A DNA stretch of 54,580 nucleotides, taken from contig CAJVYQ010000034.1 in the NCBI GenBank assembly GCA_913009825.1, forward strand, positions 1-54,580, read 5' to 3'. Positions 16,749 through 23,773 of this stretch are shown here, one piece after another. The DNA is from an uncultured Deferribacteres bacterium. GTDB taxonomy: Bacteria > Zhuqueibacterota > JdFR-76 > DREG01. The position numbers were made by a program, and so were the translations under genes. Every line of letters begins with the position of its first letter. Within the stretch, counting starts at the first letter, position 1. The notes under the pieces were generated by a model. That model was not told the origin of the DNA. It did not search any database and worked only from the letters and a program-made list of their open reading frames with translations.

Positions 16749-17683
16749 TGAGGAAGAAAAGAAATATGATCGGATTTGTTGTCAACCCCCAATCTGCCAA
16801 TGGAAAAACGGGCAAAATCTGGCCGGAATTGAAAGCCGAATTGACCCGCCATTTTGGTGATTCGTTTGTAGCAGCGGTAACGGAATATCCGTTACATGCG
16901 GTGGAATTAACCCGGAAATTTTTGTCGGAAGGTGTTGAGACCATCATTGCCATTGGCGGAGACGGCACATTGAACGAAGTGCTCAACGGTTTTTTCCATA
17001 AGAATAAGATGATCAATCCGGGGGCTTTATTGGGCACCATCAGTATTGGCACCAGCGGTGATTTTATCCGTACATTGGGATGGCCGAAAGATATTTCCGC
17101 GGCAATTGAACGGATCAAAAAGAAAAATATCCGCAAAATTGATATTGGCAGAACGGAATACCGTGATGGGAATAATGAAACGGAAAAGCGGTATTTTATC
17201 AATATCGCCGATTTTGGTTTGGGTGGCGCGGTTGTGGATAGGGTTAACCGGACAACCAAGATCTGGGGCGGAAAAATCACCTTTCTTTGGGGGATTATTA
17301 CCACACTGTTTTCTTACCGGAATAAAGAAATTTCGTTCAAACTGGAAAACGGGGAATGGCAAACAAAAAAATTGAATCTGTTTGTCGCCGGGAACGGACG
17401 TTATTTTGGCGGCGGCTTAAATCCTACTCCTTATGCCGAAATAGCGGATGGTTTTCTGGATGTGATCACCGTTGGCGATACCGGATTTTTTGAGGTGATT
17501 AAAAATCTGGCCAAACTTCGCAAAGGAAAGCATTTGGATCATCCGAAAGTTTGCTCTTATCGTGCTAAAAAGATTCACGCAAAAAGTGATGAGACAGTTT
17601 TGATCGATTTGGATGGCGAATTTGTGGGCTGTTTGCCAATGAAAATTGAAATTCTTCCGCAATTGGTGAATATGTTATCGTAG
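16748..17683 (+). CDS. Diacylglycerol kinase-family lipid kinase (YegS/BmrU-like)
   Basis: 311 aa. The DAGK catalytic domain has the nucleotide loop NPQSANGK (13-20) and GGDGTLNEVLNG (from Gly70), then GTISIGTSGDFIRTLGWP. The C-terminal beta domain (about 150-305) contains NIADFGLGGAVVDRVN, NGRYFGGGLNPTPYAEIADGFLDVI and LDGEFVGCLPMKIEILP. Members phosphorylate diacylglycerol, sphingosine or related lipids at the inner membrane; the actual lipid cannot be read from sequence. The ATG overlaps the stop of the CBM9-like gene, implying translational coupling. A family A repeat lies just downstream. Confidence 0.92.
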   Translation: MRKKRNMIGFVVNPQSANGKTGKIWPELKAELTRHFGDSFVAAVTEYPLHAVELTRKFLSEGVETIIAIGGDGTLNEVLNGFFHKNKMINPGALLGTISIGTSGDFIRTLGWPKDISAAIERIKKKNIRKIDIGRTEYRDGNNETEKRYFINIADFGLGGAVVDRVNRTTKIWGGKITFLWGIITTLFSYRNKEISFKLENGEWQTKKLNLFVAGNGRYFGGGLNPTPYAEIADGFLDVITVGDTGFFEVIKNLAKLRKGKHLDHPKVCSYRAKKIHAKSDETVLIDLDGEFVGCLPMKIEILPQLVNMLS

Positions 17684-17685
17684 TT

Positions 17686-17842
17686 GTATTCATGTAGGTT
17701 TCATAATATTAACTGTAATCACGCTTCGACTCCGTTCAGCATGGCTTTCAAGGCCAGCCTGAGCCCCTTTTCCGACAAGCTCAGGATAAACTCAGTGGAA
17801 GGCTTATCTTACATCAGGAAACCGGTATACCTGAATAGTTAC
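17686..17842. repeat. Family A element A3 (inverted orientation)
   Basis: Right end ACCTGAATAGTTAC is identical to that of A1. The core AACTGTAATCACGCTTCGAC is the reverse complement of the A4/A5 core, and GCTCAGGATAAACTC is shared. The left end (near GTTGTATTCATGTAGG) is degraded. It occupies most of the gap after the DAGK gene. Confidence 0.65.
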
Positions 17843-17974
17843 GTTGGTTGTTAAAGATGGTTTGACGCACGAGTGCGGAAGAAGCGAAAGAGCGGCGATT
17901 TTTTAGCACAAGGCACAATTTTTGAAACAAAGTTAACTAGTTCCCCAATAGTGTAACCAAAAAATGAGGAAAAG

Positions 17975-19132
17975 ATGCATATTTCAAGCGTGTCTGTCAA
18001 AGCTTTCCGGTCGATCATGGATATGGAAATTCATCTTGATTCACAAGTATCGGTTCTGATTGGCCCCAACGAAAGCGGGAAGACCAATATCTTAAAAGCG
18101 ATCGAGGCATTCAATCCGGATTCCAATTTTACTAAAGACCTCACTTGTCAATATTCCACCTATTTCGATGAAGGTAAATTCCCGGAAATTATAGTGGAAT
18201 TTACCAATATAGAACCCCGGGCAAAGGCGGAGTTTGCTAAAATTCATCCCGGTCTGAAAGACGCCAAGACGGTTAAAATAAAAAAAACCGGTCCTTCGCC
18301 TTCAGATTATTTTATTGTAATGCAGGAAAAAGAAATTCCCATTCCTGATTCATATAAACTGTTCAAATATATCCCCAGGAATTTATATTTTGATAATATT
18401 CCTATGATCAAAAGTATGGTACGTTTGCAGGAATTGGAGAGCAGCGATGACCGGTTCAGAGGGGAGAGGGATATGTTGAATATCGGCGGCATCATGGAAT
18501 ATCATGAAATTTTTGAAGATTCAATCCGCGGCCGGCGCCGGCGTGAGGAAGCAGCGCGGTTTTTAACCGATCAGGTGCGGGAAGTGTGGACACAGGATCC
18601 CTCTCTGGAATTTAAGTTTAATGTCAATGGTGATGTGCTTCATATTGATATTTCCGATGAAACAACCGTGTTTGACAGCACTGAAACACGCAGTCTTGGT
18701 TTTTGGTGGTTCATTTCATTTTATGTTAATTTTATGACCCAGACGGTGAAGGAGAAGCGTGAAAATAACATTTACCTGATCGAGGAACCGGGCATCCATC
18801 TGCACCCTTCGGGACAAAAAGATTTGGTTCGGCTTTTTGAGATTCTTTCCCAAAAATTTCAGATTATTTACGCAACCCATTCTCCTTTTATGATCAACCG
18901 GACTTATCCGCAGCGTGTCAGACTTGTGTCTAAAACACGCAAAGGGACAGAAGTGGACAATGAGGCGTTCCGTGACAACTGGAAACCGCTGCGTAATTCC
19001 ATCGGTTTGATGATTGGCGACCTTTTCTTTTTTGGCGATAGCGGCATTTTGTTGGAAGTGCCGACAAAGAAAATTGCCTTCATGGAAAAGATGCGCTCCA
19101 TGAAATTATGGCGGGAAGAAGATCAGAATTAA
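17975..19132 (+). CDS. OLD/RecF-like AAA ATPase lacking the TOPRIM domain
   Basis: 385 aa. SMC/RecF-type ATPase: Walker A GPNESGKTN (residues 30-38), a helical insertion (about 90-230), ABC-type Walker B/D-loop segment NIYLIEEPGIHLHPSGQ, and H-loop IIYATHSPFMI. OLD nucleases such as GajA continue from here into a TOPRIM nuclease beginning with an LLVEGxTD-type strand. This protein has ILLEVPTKKIAF and ends 19 residues later. Other reading frames downstream contain no TOPRIM remnant. It is thus an ATPase-only member: a genuine short form or a truncated gene. No partner gene (UvrD-like helicase or other) is adjacent. A family C repeat relic lies 88 bp downstream. Confidence 0.8.
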   Translation: MHISSVSVKAFRSIMDMEIHLDSQVSVLIGPNESGKTNILKAIEAFNPDSNFTKDLTCQYSTYFDEGKFPEIIVEFTNIEPRAKAEFAKIHPGLKDAKTVKIKKTGPSPSDYFIVMQEKEIPIPDSYKLFKYIPRNLYFDNIPMIKSMVRLQELESSDDRFRGERDMLNIGGIMEYHEIFEDSIRGRRRREEAARFLTDQVREVWTQDPSLEFKFNVNGDVLHIDISDETTVFDSTETRSLGFWWFISFYVNFMTQTVKEKRENNIYLIEEPGIHLHPSGQKDLVRLFEILSQKFQIIYATHSPFMINRTYPQRVRLVSKTRKGTEVDNEAFRDNWKPLRNSIGLMIGDLFFFGDSGILLEVPTKKIAFMEKMRSMKLWREEDQN

Positions 19133-19220
19133 TCATGATTTAAATTTTACGATCTGGAGATTGGACTTACTTGATTCCATTCAAATACATCCCCGATAGG
19201 AGCATTCTAGAATGATGTTT

Positions 19221-19270
19221 TTGGGTATTTTTCCCGGCTATTTTTTATATTTCCCGGACAGACACACTAA
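19221..19270. repeat. Family C relic C4
   Basis: GGGTATTTTTCCCGG and CGGACAGACACACTAA resemble the right end of family C (GGGTATTTTCGGACAGACACTAA-type), with small insertions. The left end is not seen. It lies between the ATPase gene and the P1 peptidase gene. Confidence 0.4.
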
Positions 19271-19333
19271 TTATATTTCCTGGTAAAAATTAAACACTGA
19301 ATCTGAATTTTTCAAAATCGACGGTGCGGTTTT

Positions 19334-20293
19334 ATGACCAAAAATATTTCCATGGCAAAGATTCCCGGCATAAAAATCGGTCATGCTCAAAATGACGCAG
19401 CCATGACCGGTTGTACGGTGATCCTTTGTGAGGACGGCGCCGTGGCCGGGTTTGATCTGCGCGGTTCGGCGCCGGGAACCCGGGAAACAGAATTGTTGCG
19501 GCCCGGTTTTTTGGTGGAAAAAATCAACGGCGTCTTGCTAACCGGCGGCAGCGCCTTTGGACTTGATGCTGCTGCCGGCGTGGTAAATTTTTTGGAAGAA
19601 AGACAAAAAGGGTACAACGCCGGTGGCTTTTATGTGCCCATTGTCCCGGCAGCCGTAATTTTTGATCTCCACAGTGGCGATGGAACGATCCGGCCGGATA
19701 AAAAAATGGGCTACCAGGCGTGTGAAAATGCGACGGATCGATCTATCGATTGTGGTTCGGTTGGAGTTGGCAGCGGTGCAACGGTTGGCAAGATTGCCGG
19801 TAATGAATTTGCCATGGCCGGGGGGTTGGGTTATGCGGTAGAAACACTGCTGAACGGCCTCATCATCAGCGCTGTTGTGGTTGTCAATTCATTAGGGGAT
19901 GTGATCGACCCCGGGACAGGTGAAATTGTCGCCGGCGCTGTGAGTCCGGCAGGTGAGTTTTTAGATAGTGTTGCAGTGATGAAAAAAATGCAAAGTCAAT
20001 CTCCCCTGAAACAGCAAAATACTACATTAGCTGTAGTGATGACTAATGGGAGTTTGAACAAAGTTCAGGTGAATAAAGTTGCACAGATGGCCCAAAACGG
20101 TTTGGCACGTACCATCCGGCCCGTTCATACCATGTATGATGGGGATCTGGTTTTTGCACTGAGTAGCGGAGACAAACCGGTTGATGTAAATGTGGCTGGA
20201 GAGGTTGCGGCGGAATGTGTCTCTCAGGCAATTCTAAGCGCAGTAACGATAGGCAATCAGAAAGAGAGAGTGAAACTTTCGAAGTCTTTTTGA
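19334..20293 (+). CDS. P1-family aminopeptidase (DmpA/BapA type)
   Basis: 319 aa. N-terminal-nucleophile peptidase that releases N-terminal residues, often D- or beta-amino acids, from small peptides. Visible family blocks: IPGIKIGHAQN, GSAPGTRETELL, LLTGGSAFGLDAA, GSVGVGSGATVGK, and the autoprocessing region NTTLAVVMTN. The precursor is probably cut before Thr230 of NTT, exposing the catalytic Thr; many relatives use Ser or Thr here. No signal peptide, so it is cytoplasmic. The ATG at 19334 has only a weak upstream site; an internal ATG at 19352 is possible. It is transcribed alone, converging on a small membrane-protein gene. Confidence 0.9.
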   Translation: MTKNISMAKIPGIKIGHAQNDAAMTGCTVILCEDGAVAGFDLRGSAPGTRETELLRPGFLVEKINGVLLTGGSAFGLDAAAGVVNFLEERQKGYNAGGFYVPIVPAAVIFDLHSGDGTIRPDKKMGYQACENATDRSIDCGSVGVGSGATVGKIAGNEFAMAGGLGYAVETLLNGLIISAVVVVNSLGDVIDPGTGEIVAGAVSPAGEFLDSVAVMKKMQSQSPLKQQNTTLAVVMTNGSLNKVQVNKVAQMAQNGLARTIRPVHTMYDGDLVFALSSGDKPVDVNVAGEVAAECVSQAILSAVTIGNQKERVKLSKSF

Positions 20294-20333
20294 TTTGTCT
20301 GTGGCACTCGGGAAGTTTTGTGATAAAATTAAT

Positions 20334-20597
20334 CTATTTTACCAGCAGGTAAATTAAAAATCCCAGGAGAAGAATCGGCAGCAGGGGGCCTAAAAGCATC
20401 AGCGGCGCGAAAATAAACGCGGCCAGAGCGGCGATGCCCGCCGGAACAAGGGCAACGGCCAGAACGGCAAGAATAACTACGCCTAATATTTGCAGTGGAA
20501 CGCTGATTAAAAAAAAGCCTATTTTGAAAAAAATCCCCAAAAGTTTAAAAGTACCAAGGAAAAGAACAATTAAGAAAAGATGTCCTAAAATTTCCAT
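20334..20597 (-). CDS. Small hydrophobic membrane protein
   Basis: 87 aa and almost wholly hydrophobic, with three or four membrane segments (ILGHLFLIVLFLGTFKLLGIF, ISVPLQILGVVILAVLAVAL, AALAAFIFAPLMLLGPLLPI, and a short C-terminal LLGFLIYLLV). A strong AGGAGG lies 7 bp upstream of the ATG on the minus strand, which supports a real gene. No catalytic motif. Family not recognised; it may be a phage-shock-like or envelope-stress minor protein, but that is a guess. Confidence 0.7.
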   Translation of the reverse strand: MEILGHLFLIVLFLGTFKLLGIFFKIGFFLISVPLQILGVVILAVLAVALVPAGIAALAAFIFAPLMLLGPLLPILLLGFLIYLLVK

Positions 20598-20812
20598 CTG
20601 ATTCCTCCTTTTTAAAATCGGTTATTTCAGTTACGCCAAAAAATGCAAAATAGTTGCATCTGTCAGGGAAAATGACCTCATTTCTTAAAGTGTAAAAAGA
20701 AAATGACAGGGAATCAATAAAAAATAGAAACTTTCCCGGCAAAAATAAGTTATTTTTACTTGAGCCGGATACTGAGTTTGGTATTGAAAACCAGATCGAT
20801 ATTTAATATTTT

Positions 20813-20945
20813 GTAACACTTTAGTATTTTGAAAAATTGCCATCATCCGGCATTTTGTCATTCCCGAATGCTTTTATCGGGAATCCATTTTCCGGATTAA
20901 TGTGGATTCCCGCTTGAATCATGCGGGAATGACAAATTCGCGTCT
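20813..20945. repeat. Repeat unit starting with the D word GTAACACTTTAG
   Basis: GTAACACTTTAG at 20813, then TTTTGTCATTCCCG and GCGGGAATGACAAATTCG arms that pair with each other. The same GTAACACTTTAG word starts the unit at 22660 and occurs at 54478. The CATTCCCG/CGGGAATG arms are shared with family C. Confidence 0.55.
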
Positions 20946-21019
20946 CGTACCGGAAAAGCGAAATGGAACAATTATTTCAAAGAAATAAAATGTTACAATA
21001 TTTTAAATTGTTAAAATAA

Positions 21020-21163
21020 TTAGTGCCTGTCCGAAAATACTCGCGATATTGTCACTCCGGCAATTTTTAAGCCGTCTGCCTGTTGCAGACAGGGAATCTA
21101 CTCGTGGGCAGCAATGGATTCCCGCTAAAGTATGCGGGAATGACAAATTCGGACAGACACTAA
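21020..21163. repeat. Family C element C1
   Basis: 144 bp with ends TTAGTGCCTGTCCGAA and TTCGGACAGACACTAA (16-bp terminal inverted repeats, one mismatch). The interior contains CTGCCTGTTGCAGACAGG and GGATTCCCGC...GCGGGAATGACA arms. It matches C2 at both ends. Confidence 0.75.
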
Positions 21164-21451
21164 TAATTCAGGCTTTCTTGTTCGACGGGATGGATTCCGG
21201 CCCCGGTTGAGAACCGGATAAAAACATACCTGAATTGTTATGATTTGCAAAAAAAATGAAAACCGGTCAGGTGATTAAAGTCCGAAAACCTTCCATAGAT
21301 TAATTGGAAATAACTGATCTAAGCTGGGATGGTTCGGGTCTTATATCATGAAAAACCTGCGGAAGGGTTTTAATCGACAAACTCATTAATACGTGCGTAA
21401 ATAACACCCAAATTGTTCAATTCTGGTTTCAATTAAATTTGTAGGCAGGTT

Positions 21452-22609
21452 ATGTCGGAAAAATTAAATCGTCGTGAATTTCTTTATGCAGGCGGTGTGG
21501 AATGCACCGGTTTGCTGCTTGGCGGGAATTTATCGCTGATTCATGTCCCTGTTTCCGGCAATGATGTTTCCGACCTGATCGATCATGAACATATTTTTGA
21601 AGTAAAAAAAACCCGGCATTTTTCTGTGCTGCCCAATAAGAAAATCCGCTGTGAACTCTGTCCCCGGAAATGCGAAGTGGATCATCTGGAGCGGGGTTTT
21701 TGTGGCGTTCGGGAAAATCGCGACGGCACTTACTATGTGCTGGCCTATAGCAATCCCTGTGCTCTTCACATTGATCCCATCGAAAAAAAGCCATTTTTCC
21801 ATTTTTTGCCGGAGAGTCGGGCGCTCTCTCTGGCTACGGCCGGATGCAACTTAATTTGCAAATTTTGTCAGAACTGGGAAATATCCCAATTCCGGCCGGA
21901 GCAAACACAAAATACGTACTTGTCACCAGAAAATATAGCCCGGATGGCTGTGGAGCAAAATGTGCCGATTGTGGCGTATACGTATGCGGAACCTGTTATT
22001 TTTTATGAATATATGTACGATTGCTCTGTCCTCGGCAGGAAGCAAGGTCTGAAAAATGTAATAGTCTCTGCCGGCTATATCAATGAAAAACCGCTGCGGG
22101 AATTAGTTAAAGTTTTGGATGCGGTGAAAATTGATCTGAAGGCGTTCACGCAGAAATATTATGCAGAAGTCTGCTCTTCCGATTTGCAGCCGGTTTTGGA
22201 CACCCTGCAAATCCTGAAGGATGAAAAAATTTGGTTTGAAATTGTCTATTTGGTTTTACCAACCCTCAATGACGATTTAGGCAAGGTTAAGGAGATGAGT
22301 GTTTGGCTTCGGGATAAGCTGGGAACGGATGTGCCGCTGCATTATTCCCGTTTTTATCCCACGTATATGATGAAAAATTTGCCGCCCACACCGGTTTCAA
22401 CATTGGAGAATATGCGCAAAGTTAGTTTGGATGCCGGACTTCATTATGTTTATATTGGCAATGTGCCCGGACACGAGGCGGAGAATACCTATTGTCCCGG
22501 TTGCGGAAAAATGCTGATTCATCGAGTAGGTTATCATATTTTAGAGAAGCATATCAAAAAGGGCGCTTGCGAATTTTGTGGTGAAAAAATTGCCGGTGTC
22601 TGGCAATGA
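21452..22609 (+). CDS. AmrS-type radical SAM protein with Tat-like signal
   Basis: 385 aa. Residues 4-30 resemble a twin-arginine signal (LNRREFLYAGG plus hydrophobic GLLLGGNLSLI). A Cys-rich block follows (C67, C70, C74, C84; CELCPRKCEVDHLERGFC). The radical SAM motif CNLICKFC is at C132/C136/C139, with SAGYIN and IDLKAFTQKYY later, as in the AmmeMemoRadiSam enzyme related to pyruvate formate-lyase activase. Two further Cys pairs at the C-terminus (CPGCG, CEFCG) form a rubredoxin-like knuckle. No AMMECR1 or Memo gene is beside it. The reaction is not established for this family. AGGCAGGT precedes the ATG. An Fe-S enzyme with an export signal is odd; the sequence may act only as an anchor. 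Confidence 0.85.
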   Translation: MSEKLNRREFLYAGGVECTGLLLGGNLSLIHVPVSGNDVSDLIDHEHIFEVKKTRHFSVLPNKKIRCELCPRKCEVDHLERGFCGVRENRDGTYYVLAYSNPCALHIDPIEKKPFFHFLPESRALSLATAGCNLICKFCQNWEISQFRPEQTQNTYLSPENIARMAVEQNVPIVAYTYAEPVIFYEYMYDCSVLGRKQGLKNVIVSAGYINEKPLRELVKVLDAVKIDLKAFTQKYYAEVCSSDLQPVLDTLQILKDEKIWFEIVYLVLPTLNDDLGKVKEMSVWLRDKLGTDVPLHYSRFYPTYMMKNLPPTPVSTLENMRKVSLDAGLHYVYIGNVPGHEAENTYCPGCGKMLIHRVGYHILEKHIKKGACEFCGEKIAGVWQ

Positions 22610-22659
22610 TAATATCGCAGGCCGGAAAGAGGTTCGGACGAGATAATTTAAAATAATCG

Positions 22660-22832
22660 GTAACACTTTAGTCCTTTAAAAAATAGCGGGTAATTATGGG
22701 GCTGTCATTCCCGAATGCTCCCATCGGGAATCTATTTTTCCAGTCAGGTGTGGATTCCCAGTCTGCAGCAGGCAGGCGGATTAAAGATTGCCGGAATGAC
22801 AATATTATGGGTATTTTCGGACAGACCCTAAA
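22660..22832. repeat. Chimeric D/C repeat unit (C3)
   Basis: Starts with the D word GTAACACTTTAG (22660-22671) and ends with GGGTATTTTCGGACAGACCC, then TAA, the family C right terminus. CATTCCCG/CGGAATG arms lie inside. It looks like a recombinant between the two families. It lies between amrS-like and rseC-like genes. Confidence 0.6.
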
Positions 22833-22876
22833 TAGAGGGGTTTTTTTAAAGTTATTTAAAATCCGGGAAAAATAGT

Positions 22877-23299
22877 ATGGAAGATATCGGTAAAGTTAAA
22901 AAAATCGAAAATAACCGGATTGAAGTAGAAATCGATCCCAACGATTTGTGTGGCAGTTGTGCAAACAAAGCAACCTGCCGGATAGAGACGGAAAATGGCA
23001 AAAGAACTTTGCTGGTGCAAAGCGAAACGGATGTGAAAGAAGGAGATATGGTTCAGATAAATGTTTCGGAAGGGAACGCAATTATATCCGCTTTTTTAGT
23101 TTTCATCGTTCCGTTAATCTTTTTAGGCATCGGATATTTTGTGGGTGCGGCATGGAGCCGGGGATGGGGAATCCTTTCGGCGTTTTTGGGATTGGGGTTT
23201 GGTTTACTTGTTGTGCGCCTGGTGGATAGATGGATTGGAGATAAACAGTCTTTTCAACCCCGGATTACAAAAATACTGGACGAAGGACCAACCTGTTGA
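22877..23299 (+). CDS. RseC/MucC-family membrane protein
   Basis: 140 aa. The N-terminal domain (1-65) has a Cys cluster CGSCANKATC (C25, C28, C34) and a beta-barrel-like KEGDMVQINVSEGNAI. Two membrane helices follow (about 68-88 and 94-113), matching RseC in topology and length. RseC proteins accompany the Rnf/Rsx electron-transport complex or SoxR reduction, but no rnf gene is present here. Solitary context next to an Fe-S radical SAM protein suggests a membrane redox role, which is inference only. Start ATG at 22877 with a weak upstream purine stretch. Confidence 0.85.
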   Translation: MEDIGKVKKIENNRIEVEIDPNDLCGSCANKATCRIETENGKRTLLVQSETDVKEGDMVQINVSEGNAIISAFLVFIVPLIFLGIGYFVGAAWSRGWGILSAFLGLGFGLLVVRLVDRWIGDKQSFQPRITKILDEGPTC

Positions 23300-23380
23300 A
23301 AAATTGAATTTTTGAAATAGAATCCGGTTCAATTTTGTTCTTTTAAACAAATGATAAATTGAGCGGATATATAATATTAA

Positions 23381-23531
23381 CCTTAATTGAGCGATTCTGA
23401 ACTTCAGACTATCACCTATCGAGTGAAATTTCATTCGGCAGGAATCTTGTTATTTTAATGTTTATAATCAAAAAGATTCCTCCCCGTCTGCTGCGGGCAG
23501 GCTGAATGACAGAAGAATCACTCAGTTTAGG
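23381..23531. repeat. Family B element B3
   Basis: 151 bp; ends CCTTAATTGAGCGATTCT and AGAATCACTCAGTTTAGG (18-bp inverted repeats, a few mismatches). Interior arms GGCAGGAATCTTGTT / AAAAGATTCCTCC and a TCATTC...GAATGA pair match the family. Confidence 0.7.
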
Positions 23532-23598
23532 ATTAAGTTAAAAGATTTGGACATTAAGGTATTTTGAATTATTTAGTTTGCAGTGAGGAGGAACAGGT

Positions 23599-23703
23599 AT
23601 GAGACCCTTCTACTCCCGACAGAGTCGGACACGTAATCAGGGTAACAGTGTCGAAGCATTTAAGACCACACAAACAACGGAACCAACAAGTTCAATAAAT
23701 TAA
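23599..23703 (+). CDS. Possible 34-aa peptide
   Basis: ATG at 23599 follows a strong GAGGAGG (23585-23591, 7-base spacing). The product is hydrophilic and rich in Thr, Ser, Arg and Gln (starts MRPFYSRQSRTRNQ, ends EPTSSIN). It has no hydrophobic segment and no recognised family. The nucleotide composition differs from the AT-rich flanks. It lies between repeat B3 and the PorU gene. It may be a real small protein, a leader peptide, or a remnant. Confidence 0.3.
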   Translation: MRPFYSRQSRTRNQGNSVEAFKTTQTTEPTSSIN

Positions 23704-23723
23704 AATGATGCAAATATTCTTAT

Positions 23724-23750
23724 AAACGCAGAGGCGCAGAGGACGCAGAG
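23724..23750. repeat. Family E repeat (CGCAGAG type)
   Basis: Tandem-like AAACGCAGAGGCGCAGAGG followed by ACGCAGAG, a GC-rich word unlike the flanks. The same pattern occurs as an inverted pair at 54511-54580. Confidence 0.55.
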
Positions 23751-23773
23751 ATAATTATTGATATGAGGGACAT

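Noticed and set aside
17975-19132. Frameshifted OLD gene with a hidden TOPRIM domain
   Set aside because: The other two frames after 19030 give no TOPRIM-like strand or DxD motif before stops, so a simple frameshift does not explain the short end.
17975-20293. Gabija- or PARIS-like defence system
   Set aside because: The ATPase has no nuclease or helicase partner; the neighbours are a P1 peptidase and a lipid-kinase gene.
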